The translations under genes and the position numbers were made by a program. A DNA stretch of 64,000 bases, from assembly GCA_045106475.1 (NCBI GenBank), contig JBGCEO010000045.1:35525-99524 (forward strand). The letters run 5' to 3'. Numbering within the stretch: the first letter of the stretch is position 1; each line of letters starts with the position of its first letter. Below, one piece after another: positions 36,631-46,039 of the stretch. The notes beneath the pieces were generated by a model. The model was not told where the DNA came from and made no database searches. It was given only the letters and a program-made list of their open reading frames with translations. This DNA is from Granulosicoccus sp045106475 (GTDB lineage Bacteria > Pseudomonadota > Gammaproteobacteria > Granulosicoccales > Granulosicoccaceae).

Positions 36631-38268
36631 TTACATGTCATTAGCCGAAAATATACGCCCACCCTGAACAGTGCCCCAAACGGTAATATCTTTAAGATTC
36701 AATGCAGGTACTGTCGTCGGATCTTCCTCGAGTATGGCAAAATCGGCATGCTTTCCAGCTTCTATTGAACCGATTTCATTATCCAAATCAAGCGTATAAG
36801 CGGCACCTAGGGTGATTGCATACAGCGCCTCCGCTACGGTTATTTTCTCGTACTCGCCCTGTGTTCGACCAGAATTGGTTAATCGATTAACAGCGCACCA
36901 GGCAGTAAACAACGGGCTTAATGGTGTGACAGGCGCATCTGAATGGATTGCGAGTGGAATACCATTATCTAACGCAGTCCTGCATGCGTTCATGCGCTCT
37001 GCCCGTTCAGGTCCGACAGTTAGTTGATAGTGTTCATCACCCCAATAGAAATGGTGATTAGCAAAATGATTTACACACATGTTTAATTTTGCCATACGTC
37101 GGTATTGCGCAGCATTGATAAGCTGCCCATGCTGAATGGTGAATCGGTGGTTGTTGTCAGGGTATTTCTTTAGCGCAGCTTCCAGCGTATCCAGAACAAG
37201 ATCCGTGGCCTCATCGCCATTCGTGTGGGTGTGAATCTGAATGTCTTCTTGCAAGGCCATTTCATAAATCGCCAGCATTTGTTCTGGTGCAATGTACCAG
37301 AGCCCGTTCGGCGCACCGTTGTAGTAGCCAGGCCAATTCAGCCGAGCTGAAAAACCTTGAATAGATCCATCAGCGATGACCTTGATTTTGCCAAGCCGAA
37401 ATCGGTCAGTGGATTGTTGCTTGAGTGAAACAACATGCTCGATTAACTCTTTTGGCGTGACACCATGATGAAACCTTAAGGACATAATGCGCACCGGAAA
37501 ATCCTCGGCGCCTGTTACACGCGTTCCCATCGCGACGGTATCTTCGCCTAATTGCGCGGCAAGATCGGTTGCCGTTGTTACACCGGTACGAACACAAAGA
37601 CGGGAAAAATCAATAAGCCCAGGTTCATCGAATTCAAGCATGTTGTCATCAAAGCCTGCTTTGCGCCCTGCCGGGAACATCACATCTGGCCCCTTCAATT
37701 CGCCTGTCGGTAACCCATCGTCACCCAATGGGACACCATCATGTTCAATACCTGGGCGTAAGTAATCTGCCAGTTCAAGCGCTTTTGAATTGACGTTCAT
37801 GATATGCCCCGAGGCGTGCATGATGCCAACCGGCCGTGTTGTTGATACGCGATCCAAGTCTTGGCGAGTTATTTTTTTATTTGAATAATAAATAGGATCG
37901 ATAGCCCATCCGGTGAGTGCTGCTGCAGGATCATCCAGCGTTCTCTCTTTTTCCCGCATTCTCGCTATGACCTCATCAATCGATGAAAGTCCGGACCAAA
38001 CTGTGCCATGCGGGTCCATTCGTTCGTGAAAACCGCAGTAAACGTAGCGCCACCATTTACCTTCTACAGCATGGCAATGACCTTCGATCATACCGGGCAT
38101 AAGCACTTTATCAGCAAAGCGTTCATCCAAGGTATAGTCACCAAAACCTGTTAATTCCTGCAGCGACCCTGCGCCAAGAATACGACCATCACGCACCGCT
38201 ACATGCGATACCGATGGACGCGCAGGATTCATGGTAATTATTTTTTTTGCAGAATATATCGTTGTCAT
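36631..38268 (-). CDS. YtcJ-type metal-dependent amidohydrolase
   Basis: About 545 residues from the ATG at 38268 (MTTIYSAKKIITMNP); an upstream in-frame start at 38295 is less likely. N-terminal metal site MIEGHCHAVEG, ADGSIQGFSAR, second-half HTHTNGDEATD, and HSDAPVTPLSPL with the final Asp. The closing GSIEAGKHADFAIL is typical of the YtcJ/amidohydrolase-3 family. Members hydrolyse exocyclic or cyclic amides; the true substrate is unknown. It lies upstream of, and on the same strand as, the CobW gene, so one transcript is probable. Confidence 0.92.
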   Translation of the reverse strand: MTTIYSAKKIITMNPARPSVSHVAVRDGRILGAGSLQELTGFGDYTLDERFADKVLMPGMIEGHCHAVEGKWWRYVYCGFHERMDPHGTVWSGLSSIDEVIARMREKERTLDDPAAALTGWAIDPIYYSNKKITRQDLDRVSTTRPVGIMHASGHIMNVNSKALELADYLRPGIEHDGVPLGDDGLPTGELKGPDVMFPAGRKAGFDDNMLEFDEPGLIDFSRLCVRTGVTTATDLAAQLGEDTVAMGTRVTGAEDFPVRIMSLRFHHGVTPKELIEHVVSLKQQSTDRFRLGKIKVIADGSIQGFSARLNWPGYYNGAPNGLWYIAPEQMLAIYEMALQEDIQIHTHTNGDEATDLVLDTLEAALKKYPDNNHRFTIQHGQLINAAQYRRMAKLNMCVNHFANHHFYWGDEHYQLTVGPERAERMNACRTALDNGIPLAIHSDAPVTPLSPLFTAWCAVNRLTNSGRTQGEYEKITVAEALYAITLGAAYTLDLDNEIGSIEAGKHADFAILEEDPTTVPALNLKDITVWGTVQGGRIFSANDM

Positions 38269-38412
38269 GGACAATCTCAATGGTCTCTTCGGCACGGTAA
38301 GCGCACTAACGTAAACGTCGGCCAGATCGTACGTTTGTTTGCGGCTTGAACGCCCAGAAAATAGAAGCCGATAAACGTTCAGGCAAGCTGGTTATGTTTT
38401 CGATGCGTATGT

Positions 38413-39723
38413 TTAGCCCTTCGGCCTCTTATCAATAACCCGCACGGCTTTTCCTTGAGAGCGTTCGACGCTGTTAGGATTGCCTGCCACAACTTTGGCT
38501 GTTATACCAATAGAGGCTTTGATTTTGTGTTCAAGTTCAGCGACCGCAGCATCGCGGACATCAGCGTTTACTTTTTCTGACGCTGCTTCAACGTTAACGG
38601 TCAGACGATCCATTCGCCCAGCTTGATCCAGAACAATCTGAAAATGCGGTGCTAATGAAGTTACTGTCATCAATTGTTCTTCTATTTGCGTGGGGAACAC
38701 GTTTACGCCACGCAGAATAATCATGTCATCGGAACGACCTGTGACTTTCTCCATCCGGCGCATCGATCTTGCAGTGCCGGGCAAAAGGCGCGTTAAATCG
38801 CGGGTGCGATAACGAATGATCGGAAACGCCTCTTTCGTCAACGATGTAAAAACTAACTCACCCAATTCGCCATCGGGTAGTACTTCACCCGTTTGAGGGT
38901 CGATAATTTCGGGATAAAAGTGATCCTCCCATATGTGCAGTCCGTCCTTTGACTCAACACACTCCATCGATACACCCGGTCCGATAATTTCAGACAGACC
39001 ATAGATATCCACCGCATGCATATCAAATGCCCCTTCAATCTCTGAACGCATAGCGTTCGTCCAGGGTTCGGCCCCAAAAATGCCCACCTGAAGACTGCAA
39101 TCACTGGGATCAATACCTTGAGCATTAAATTCATCCAGTATCGACAGCATATAAGAAGGCGTAACCGTGATTCCTGTGGGTTTAAAATCGTTTATCAGAC
39201 GGACTTGTCGTTCAGTCATGCCGCCAGAAACAGGAACCACCATCAAACCCATCTCCTCGGCTCCACCGTGTATACCAAGACCACCGGTAAACAAACCATA
39301 ACCATAAGCGTTGTGTAAAACATCGCCACGCCGCAGCCCCGCAGCACGCATAGAACGACTAACGACTTGATTCCACATATCCAGATCATTGGTGGTATAG
39401 CCAACCACCGTAGGCTGACCCGTGGTACCCGACGACGCATGAATTCGATTAATCTGCTCGCGTGGAACAGCAAACATTCCGAACGGGTAGTTATCACGCA
39501 GATCCTGTTTTACGGTAAAGGGAAACCTGGCTAAATCGTCAAGGCTTGTGAGGTCGTCCGGATGGATCCCCGCCTCATCAAAAGCGTTTTTATAATGCGT
39601 CACATTATTATAGGCATGTGACAATGATTTTTTCATGCGATTCAGTTGCAAGTCGGTGATTTCATCACGCGATGCAGTTTCAATCGGGTCCAGCTCACCC
39701 GTATTCGGGGAAAGATCTTTCAT
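38413..39723 (-). CDS. paaK: Phenylacetate-CoA ligase
   Basis: 436-residue ANL-superfamily ligase; forms phenylacetyl-CoA from phenylacetate, CoA and ATP, the entry step of the aerobic paa pathway. ATP motif SSGTTGQPTVVGYT, NAYGYGLFTGGLG, DIYGLSEIIGPG, RYRTRDLTRLLPG and the C-terminal Lys region RSQGKAVRVIDKR. It starts 28 bp after the paaI stop in the same direction. Confidence 0.97.
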   Translation of the reverse strand: MKDLSPNTGELDPIETASRDEITDLQLNRMKKSLSHAYNNVTHYKNAFDEAGIHPDDLTSLDDLARFPFTVKQDLRDNYPFGMFAVPREQINRIHASSGTTGQPTVVGYTTNDLDMWNQVVSRSMRAAGLRRGDVLHNAYGYGLFTGGLGIHGGAEEMGLMVVPVSGGMTERQVRLINDFKPTGITVTPSYMLSILDEFNAQGIDPSDCSLQVGIFGAEPWTNAMRSEIEGAFDMHAVDIYGLSEIIGPGVSMECVESKDGLHIWEDHFYPEIIDPQTGEVLPDGELGELVFTSLTKEAFPIIRYRTRDLTRLLPGTARSMRRMEKVTGRSDDMIILRGVNVFPTQIEEQLMTVTSLAPHFQIVLDQAGRMDRLTVNVEAASEKVNADVRDAAVAELEHKIKASIGITAKVVAGNPNSVERSQGKAVRVIDKRPKG

Positions 39724-39751
39724 CGTCGCTACCTGTCGGTCTCAGTTTGGC

Positions 39752-40186
39752 TCATGCGTCATCCTCGGGGAAATTAGTGCCCTTTATCTGCCGGGAGTTT
39801 CCACGAAACAGCGCTATAGTTTCGCCATGTTGATTAGTGATTAATACGTCGTAAATACCACTTCTTCCGCGCACAAGCACCTCAGTTGCTTTCGCTGTCA
39901 ACGTATCACCCAGCATGCCCGCTGCTATAAAATTAATTGAACATTGCTGCGCAACCACTCGGTGGTTGTAGGAATTACACGCAAACGCGAATATCGTGTC
40001 AGCCAGATGAAATTGCGTGCCACCGTGACAAATATTCAAACCATTGACATGATGCTTTTCGACCACAATATGGCCGACAGCCGTTCCAGGGCCGACGGAA
40101 TCCAGCGATATTCCGACGTATTTTGCAGCGCTATCTCCGGCCCACATCGCCGCACTTGATTTCTCGGCACGTTCTTGAGGAGTCAT
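39752..40186 (-). CDS. paaI: Phenylacetic acid degradation thioesterase
   Basis: 144-residue hotdog thioesterase that hydrolyses stalled (hydroxy)phenylacetyl-CoA intermediates, freeing CoA. The motif VNGLNICHGGTQFHLADTIFAFACNS carries the active Asp, and SCSINFIAAG-like CSINFIAAG follows. It heads the paaI-paaK unit, divergent from paaZ across 209 bp. Confidence 0.95.
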   Translation of the reverse strand: MTPQERAEKSSAAMWAGDSAAKYVGISLDSVGPGTAVGHIVVEKHHVNGLNICHGGTQFHLADTIFAFACNSYNHRVVAQQCSINFIAAGMLGDTLTAKATEVLVRGRSGIYDVLITNQHGETIALFRGNSRQIKGTNFPEDDA

Positions 40187-40395
40187 GATTGTGTATCCTT
40201 AAACCTGTCAGCTATTTTCGATTGCCGAATCATTTACCCATCATCCTCATTGAAATTTTGGGGAAGAGCGCTCCACAACATTCTCATTCCACAATAATAA
40301 TTACAAGACCTCTCCTATTATCCTTTTGGCCTTGCAAATAGCATAGCGTAAAAAGGCAGCTCTCTCCGTAACGACACAACTTAAGGTTTCACTAC
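40187..40395. promoter_or_regulatory. Divergent paaI/paaZ promoter region
   Basis: 209 bp between divergent paa transcripts. It must carry both promoters. It contains a GAGCGCTC palindrome near 40265 and an ACAACAT element similar to one before paaA, but no secure operator could be assigned. Confidence 0.5.
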
Positions 40396-42444
40396 ATGAA
40401 ATTGATGCAACTTCATAGCTTTGTTAATGGTGACTGGGTCGCGCCTTCCGGGAAGACTCGCCTGATCCGTTCCGCCGTTACCGGCGATGAAATTGCGGAG
40501 GCTGGTTCAAGCGCCGTTGATTTCAAGGCAGTACTGGACCATGCCTACACGGTCGGCGGACCGGCATTGCGTCAAATGACTTTCCATGATCGTGCTCGTT
40601 TACTCAAAGCTCTGGCGCTGCACCTGAACGAACACCGAGAGCAACTTTATACACTGTCCTATATGACAGGTGCGACCCTTGCGGATAGCAAAATAGACAT
40701 TGACGGTGGGATTGGCACACTGCAGGTTTTCGCCTCAAAAGGACGTCGGGAATTGCCTGATGATCGGGTGTACACCGAGGGTGATATAGAGATGTTGTCT
40801 CGCAGTGGCAGCTTCCTGGGGCAACATATTTGCACGCCACTTCAGGGAGCAGCTGTGCATATCAACGCCTTTAACTTTCCTGTCTGGGGAATGCTGGAAA
40901 AACTGGCACCCACCTTGTTAGCCGGTGTTCCGGCGATCGTAAAACCCGCTACCGACACCAGCTATGTCACTGAGGCTTGTGTGCGAATCATGGTCGACAG
41001 TGGCATTTTCCCTGAAGGATCATTTCAGCTTATTATGGGTGGTACAGGAGACCTGCTGGATCGTCTTGGCTGCCAGGACGTAGTCAGCTTTACAGGCTCA
41101 GCTGATACCGCACTGCATCTTCGTTCAAACGCCAATATCCTGCGCAACTCAGTACGGTTTGTAGCAGAACAGGATAGTCTTAATGCCTCAGTTCTAGGGC
41201 CAGATGTGACACTTGAAGCCCCCGAATTTGACCTATTTGTTAATGAGGCCGTTCGTGAAATTACCACCAAAGCGGGGCAGAAATGTACCGCGATTCGGCG
41301 CATCATTGCACCCACCAATTTGATTGATCCGTTAGTGGCCGCTATTGCTGAACAGCTTGATAAAACAGTGATAGGCAATCCTTCTGACAAAAACACAAGC
41401 ATGGGCGCACTGGCCTCCTCTGCCCAGGCTGCTGATGTGCTGGCAAAAGCTGCAATCCTGGAAACTGAAGCGATGCGAGTTTACGGTGACCCAAAGCTAT
41501 GCAACGTTCATGGTGAAGGCATGGAAAACGGCTCTTTCGTTGCCCCGATGCTCTTTTATTGTAAAGATCCTGATTCGGCTAAATGTGTGCATGACACAGA
41601 AGCCTTCGGCCCCGTTGCCACCATAATGCCTTACCGCAATCTGGCTCATGCTGGCAAATTACTCAATCGCGGAGGAGGATCGTTGGTTGCCTCTGTCATT
41701 ACCCATGACCCACAAGTGGCCCGCCAAATGGTCGAGGCCTCAGCGGCATTCCACGGCCGCTTGTATTTCAACAATCGTGATTCCATGGCAGAGTCAACAG
41801 GCCACGGCTCACCCCTGCCTCACTTGGTTCACGGAGGTCCAGGTAGAGCCGGTGGTGGCGAGGAGATGGGCGGCGTACGCGGCGTCATGCACTACATGCA
41901 ACGAACCGCAATTCAGGGTAGCCCTGATATTCTTTCTGGTGTTGCAGGGACTTGGGTAAAAGGCTCTGTGCGTAAACACGAGGCAACTCACCCGTTCACT
42001 CGCTACTTTGAACAACTCAGCATAGGTGAAGCAATCACTGCGGGGCCTAAAACCATAACGCTTGATGACATCGAACATTTTGCTAATTTTACGGGCGACA
42101 CTTTTTACGCTCATATGGACGACGAGGCAGCGGCAGCCAATCCATTTTTCCCAGGACGTGTGGCGCATGGTTATTTATTGCTGTCGTTCGCCGCTGGCCT
42201 TTTCGTAGAGCCCAGTCCTGGACCGGTGCTGGCTAATACAGGCCTTGAAGGCCTGTCATTTCAAAAGCCTGTGAGTCCAGGGGACGCTATATCGGTGACA
42301 CTGACAGTCCAGAAAAAAACCAAACGCACAGAGACCTACGGTGAAGTACGCTGGAACGTTGTGCTGGACAATCAGGACGGTGACCAAGTTGCGGAGTACA
42401 CACTATTGACGATGAACGAATACGTGCCTGACACTACCGCATGA
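40396..42444 (+). CDS. paaZ: Bifunctional oxepin-CoA hydrolase / semialdehyde dehydrogenase
   Basis: 682 residues. Aldehyde dehydrogenase domain about 1-515 (FNFPVWGMLEKLAP, SFTGSADTALHL, EQDSLNASVL with general-base Glu, GQKCTAIRRI with the catalytic Cys, GHGSPLPHLVHGGPGRAGGGEE) fused to a MaoC-like hydratase about 535-680 (GDTFYAHMD, VAHGYLLLSFAAGLF). It opens oxepin-CoA and oxidises the resulting aldehyde to 3-oxo-5,6-dehydrosuberyl-CoA. Its stop overlaps the start of paaX by 4 bp (ATGA). Confidence 0.97.
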   Translation: MKLMQLHSFVNGDWVAPSGKTRLIRSAVTGDEIAEAGSSAVDFKAVLDHAYTVGGPALRQMTFHDRARLLKALALHLNEHREQLYTLSYMTGATLADSKIDIDGGIGTLQVFASKGRRELPDDRVYTEGDIEMLSRSGSFLGQHICTPLQGAAVHINAFNFPVWGMLEKLAPTLLAGVPAIVKPATDTSYVTEACVRIMVDSGIFPEGSFQLIMGGTGDLLDRLGCQDVVSFTGSADTALHLRSNANILRNSVRFVAEQDSLNASVLGPDVTLEAPEFDLFVNEAVREITTKAGQKCTAIRRIIAPTNLIDPLVAAIAEQLDKTVIGNPSDKNTSMGALASSAQAADVLAKAAILETEAMRVYGDPKLCNVHGEGMENGSFVAPMLFYCKDPDSAKCVHDTEAFGPVATIMPYRNLAHAGKLLNRGGGSLVASVITHDPQVARQMVEASAAFHGRLYFNNRDSMAESTGHGSPLPHLVHGGPGRAGGGEEMGGVRGVMHYMQRTAIQGSPDILSGVAGTWVKGSVRKHEATHPFTRYFEQLSIGEAITAGPKTITLDDIEHFANFTGDTFYAHMDDEAAAANPFFPGRVAHGYLLLSFAAGLFVEPSPGPVLANTGLEGLSFQKPVSPGDAISVTLTVQKKTKRTETYGEVRWNVVLDNQDGDQVAEYTLLTMNEYVPDTTA

Positions 42445-43307
42445 GCAAACAACATCCCCTGATTCAACCACTGATGAGGGACCTTCGAGACGCTGGACGA
42501 TTACGGGTCTGGTCACTGATCGTAACGATACTAGGGGACGTCGCCCATCCACGCGGTGATGTTTTGTCCATGGCGGATTTACTCACTCTGACCGATCATA
42601 TGGAGATTGAGTCCGGTGCAGTTCGTACAGCACTTTCGCGTCTGTCCAAAGAGGAATGGGTGATCAGTACTAAGTCGGGGCGCACCAGTTCCTATGCGTT
42701 TAGTGCAGGTGGCCGAACAACGTTTGAATCCGTCGCGGCTCGCGTGTACAACGGCCGATATGCACCAGAACCAACACAATGGGTGGTCGCCATTTTACCG
42801 CCTGCACGAGCCAAAGACCGTCAGGCTATGCAACACGTCCTGGACGATGCATCCGCACTGCAAACCCAATCGGGTATTGCCATGTGGCCCTGCTCCACGG
42901 CTCCAAAACCAGGCTTCCTGGAACAACTTGGATGTCTGTGCTTTACCGGACAACTGGACCATATTCCGGAATGGGTAAAAAACGATTGTGCACCACCTGA
43001 GGCAGAGGCGCTGGCCTTGCATTTTCTTGATAAGTACAAGGATTTAGCTAATTTCAAAGGCGCACTGCCCGCTATCGACGCTCTGATAGCAAGGGTGTTG
43101 ATCGTACATGATTGGCGCCGAATGCTACTACGCTACCCCATCGTTCCTATGGCACTTCAACCCGACCAATGGTCCATGCCGAAAGCCCATGCTCAAATGA
43201 TGACTATTTACAGGGGTTTGATAAAACCATCAGAAGCACATTGGTCGTCGCCAGTATCTAAAAAAGGTCAATTGATCTTGGATAAGCGCTTTTATCCCGA
43301 ATCGTAG
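42441..43307 (+). CDS. paaX: PaaX-type repressor of phenylacetate genes
   Basis: 288 residues; GntR-related winged-helix repressor relieved by phenylacetyl-CoA. The DNA-binding region is about 15-85 (GDVLSMADLLTLTDHMEIESGAVRTALSRLSKEEWV split over two helices), and the C-terminus contains VHDWRRMLLRYPIVP, typical of PaaX. Translationally coupled to paaZ. It likely controls its own unit and paaABCDE just downstream. Confidence 0.92.
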   Translation: MSKQHPLIQPLMRDLRDAGRLRVWSLIVTILGDVAHPRGDVLSMADLLTLTDHMEIESGAVRTALSRLSKEEWVISTKSGRTSSYAFSAGGRTTFESVAARVYNGRYAPEPTQWVVAILPPARAKDRQAMQHVLDDASALQTQSGIAMWPCSTAPKPGFLEQLGCLCFTGQLDHIPEWVKNDCAPPEAEALALHFLDKYKDLANFKGALPAIDALIARVLIVHDWRRMLLRYPIVPMALQPDQWSMPKAHAQMMTIYRGLIKPSEAHWSSPVSKKGQLILDKRFYPES

Positions 43308-43422
43308 GAAAAGCCCGTCGCCAATTTGCCGCTACCTGCGTACACGACTCCACGCTCATCACGCTAAGCTGAATCAATGTCGAATGTGATAGATAACCCT
43401 TACAACATATTACAGTATTTTA

Positions 43423-43451
43423 TTGAATTTCTTATTTTTGTAACATATACT
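43423..43451 (+). promoter_or_regulatory. Sigma70-type promoter of paaABCDE
   Basis: -35 TTGAAT (43423-43428), 17-bp spacer, -10 TATACT (43446-43451), 29 bp before the paaA ATG. A near-direct repeat, AACATATTACAGTAT (about 43404) and AACATATACTGTTTC (about 43442), brackets the -35 and covers the -10, a plausible PaaX site, though not proven. Confidence 0.65.
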
Positions 43452-43479
43452 GTTTCTGTGATCAACTGGCGAGAATCTT

Positions 43480-44487
43480 ATGTATTCACAAGGACTGATC
43501 GGTGTAGACAGCAGTTCCGAGGAAACTCCAGAGTTTCTGGCGGCCTTTCAGGCACGAATCGATCGCGAAGAAAAGATTGAACCCAATGACCCGATGCCAT
43601 CGGGTTACCGCAAAACCCTGATCCGCCAAATTGGCCAGCACGCTCATTCCGAGATCGTAGGCATGTTACCCGAGGGGAACTGGATCACGCGGGCTCCGAC
43701 TCTGCGCCGCAAGGTCGCTCTTCTGGCAAAGGTTCAGGACGAAGGCGGCCACGGACTCTATCTGTATTCAGCGGCTGAAACACTGGGTGTTTCACGCAAA
43801 CAAATGACTGAAGAATTGCTGTCAGGCAAAGCTAAATATTCTTCTATATTCAATTACCCAACGCCCACCTGGGCTGATATAGGTGCGATTGGCTGGCTCG
43901 TTGACGGAGCAGCAATCATGAATCAGATTCCTCTGTGCCGCTGCTCCTATGGACCCTATGCCAGGGCGATGGTCAGAGTCTGTAAGGAAGAAAGTTTTCA
44001 TCAGCGCCAAGGCTACGAGATCATGATTGGCCTGGCACATGGCGCTGTGGAACAAAAAGAGATGGCACAAGACGCATTGAATCGCTGGTGGTGGCCGTCT
44101 GTGATGATGTTCGGCCCACATGACAGTGACAGCACAAATTCAGACCAATCTATGGCTTGGAAAATCAAACGGTTTACCAACGACGAGCTACGCCAGAAAT
44201 TCATCGACGCCACGGTTCCTCAAGCTGAATATCTTGGGCTGACTATCCCTGACCCAGACCTGAAATGGAACCCGGACAAGCACGACGGTAAAGGCGGTTA
44301 TGAGTTCGGTGAAATCGATTGGGATGAATTCTGGACCGTAGTAAAGGGCGGAGGCAAAATGAATAAAGACCGCATTGCTGCTCGGCAAAAAGCCTGGAAT
44401 GATGGTGAGTGGGTGCGAGAAGCGGCGCTTGCTCATGCCAGAAAGCTATCAACCAAACAAGCTAATGCAACGGTAACGGCGGCGTAA
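43480..44487 (+). CDS. paaA: Phenylacetyl-CoA epoxidase catalytic subunit A
   Basis: 335 residues, diiron alpha subunit of the multicomponent 1,2-epoxidase. Ligand region AKVQDEGGHGLYLYSAAE and CKEESFHQRQGYEIM provide the Glu/His pairs; IFNYPTPTWADIGAIGWL is characteristic. First gene of paaABCDE, behind its own promoter, 3 bp before paaB. Confidence 0.97.
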   Translation: MYSQGLIGVDSSSEETPEFLAAFQARIDREEKIEPNDPMPSGYRKTLIRQIGQHAHSEIVGMLPEGNWITRAPTLRRKVALLAKVQDEGGHGLYLYSAAETLGVSRKQMTEELLSGKAKYSSIFNYPTPTWADIGAIGWLVDGAAIMNQIPLCRCSYGPYARAMVRVCKEESFHQRQGYEIMIGLAHGAVEQKEMAQDALNRWWWPSVMMFGPHDSDSTNSDQSMAWKIKRFTNDELRQKFIDATVPQAEYLGLTIPDPDLKWNPDKHDGKGGYEFGEIDWDEFWTVVKGGGKMNKDRIAARQKAWNDGEWVREAALAHARKLSTKQANATVTAA

Positions 44488-44490
44488 AAA

Positions 44491-44781
44491 ATGTCTGATC
44501 AAAACGAAATTCCGCTTTGGGAAGTATTCATTCGTCCGCGCAATGGTTTAGCGCATCGTCATTGTGGATCATTGCATGCAGCAGATGCCACGATGGCCCT
44601 GAATGCCGCGCGTGATGTTTACACCCGTCGTGGAGAAGGACAATCGGTTTGGGTAGTTCCTTCAGTACAAATCACGGCTTCTGATCCGTTGGAAAAAGAA
44701 GAAAACTTTGAACCAGCCGAAAGCAAGATCTATCGCCATCCTACGTTCTATGAAGTACCAGAAGATGTAGGTCATATGTAA
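44491..44781 (+). CDS. paaB: Phenylacetyl-CoA epoxidase subunit B
   Basis: 96 residues. Structural subunit needed for the active PaaABCE complex. IPLWEVFIRPRNGLAHRHCGSLHAADA and ARDVYTRRGEGQSVWVVPS are the family hallmarks. Its TAA overlaps the paaC ATG by one base (TAATG). Confidence 0.97.
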   Translation: MSDQNEIPLWEVFIRPRNGLAHRHCGSLHAADATMALNAARDVYTRRGEGQSVWVVPSVQITASDPLEKEENFEPAESKIYRHPTFYEVPEDVGHM

Positions 44782-45539
44782 TGGAGGATCGGCATTGTTT
44801 ATTTGAAATCCTGCTGCGAATAGCCGACGATCATCTGATTCTTGGGCATCGTCTTTCGGAATGGTGTGGCCATGCGCCCATGCTTGAAGAAGATCTGGCG
44901 ATGCCTAATATAGCGCTCGATCTGATAGGACAGGCTCGTGCGCTTTACGCGTACGCCGCGCAAATTGATGACAAGGACCGTACCGAAGATGACATAGCGT
45001 TCTTGCGCCTGGAAAAGGATTATCACAACATCCTGATGGTAGAACGGCCTAACGGTGATTTCGGGCACACCATGATGCGCCAGTATCTCTTTTCATCATT
45101 TATGGTTTTGTTCTGGGAGCAAGCCCGAAACAGTCGCGATGACACACTAGCAGCCATTGCTGGCAAAGCGCAGAAAGAGGCGCAATATCATGTTCGCCAT
45201 TGTGCTGAATGGGTCATCCGGCTGGGCGATGGCACAGATAAAAGCCATGCAAGGATGGTCAGTGCGCATGACGCGCTATGCCCGTATATTGGCGAATTAT
45301 TTGAGGTGGACAGCGTGGCAGAGGCAGGTATAGCTGCCGGAATAATTCCCAATGTGTCAGATCTGCGCAAAGCGTGGATAACCAACGTAAGCTCTGTATT
45401 TGAACAAGCAACATTAACCCCGGTATTCGATCACTTTCCACAGACCGGCGGTCGCATTGGTGAGCACACCGAGGATATGGGTTTTCTACTGGCTCAATTG
45501 CAATTCATGCAGCGTAGCTATCCGGGCATGTCATGGTAG
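44781..45539 (+). CDS. paaC: Phenylacetyl-CoA epoxidase structural subunit C
   Basis: 252 residues. Paralogue of PaaA that has lost the diiron site and pairs with it. DDHLILGHRLSEWCGHAPMLEEDLA, NIALDLIGQARALY, FSSFMVLFWEQA and DMGFLLAQLQFMQRSYPG. Overlaps paaD by 7 bp. Confidence 0.96.
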   Translation: MEDRHCLFEILLRIADDHLILGHRLSEWCGHAPMLEEDLAMPNIALDLIGQARALYAYAAQIDDKDRTEDDIAFLRLEKDYHNILMVERPNGDFGHTMMRQYLFSSFMVLFWEQARNSRDDTLAAIAGKAQKEAQYHVRHCAEWVIRLGDGTDKSHARMVSAHDALCPYIGELFEVDSVAEAGIAAGIIPNVSDLRKAWITNVSSVFEQATLTPVFDHFPQTGGRIGEHTEDMGFLLAQLQFMQRSYPGMSW

Positions 45540-46027
45540 ACACAGTCTCCCAGGAGCAGCGCGCATGGAACGTGGCAGCATCAGTACTTGATCCTGAGGT
45601 GCCGGCCGTAACGGTCGCTGATCTTGGCATTTTACGGAGTATCGAATTAACCGGCGAAAACCGTGTGGTGGTTCGTGTGACACCTACCTACTCTGGCTGC
45701 CCCGCAGTGCTGGCTATTGAGAAGGCAATCGAAGCTGCTTTGCTTGACGCAGGATTTGATCCTTTGATAGAACGTGTCATGTCACCGGCGTGGACAACCG
45801 ATTGGGTGACCGATGAAGGACGTGAAAAATTACGACAGTATGGTATTGCACCACCGGTTGCTGACTCAAAATCTGCACGCGCCTTGTTTGGCAAACCTCA
45901 GGTACCCTGCCCGCGTTGTGCGTCAACGGCAACCACACGAATTTCGGAATTTGGTTCTACGGCATGCAAAGCATTATATAAATGCGATGAATGCCACGAG
46001 CCTTTCGATTACTTCAAATGCATCTAA
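45533..46027 (+). CDS. paaD: PaaD, MIP18-type assembly factor
   Basis: 164 residues. MIP18/DUF59 domain (VLDPEVPAVTVADLGILRS, PTYSGCPAVLAIE) plus a C-terminal zinc-ribbon-like tail with CPRC, a lone Cys and CDEC. Thought to help assemble or maintain the epoxidase (Fe-S) components. 12 bp before paaE. Confidence 0.95.
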   Translation: MVDTVSQEQRAWNVAASVLDPEVPAVTVADLGILRSIELTGENRVVVRVTPTYSGCPAVLAIEKAIEAALLDAGFDPLIERVMSPAWTTDWVTDEGREKLRQYGIAPPVADSKSARALFGKPQVPCPRCASTATTRISEFGSTACKALYKCDECHEPFDYFKCI

Positions 46028-46039
46028 CGGCGCTAACCC

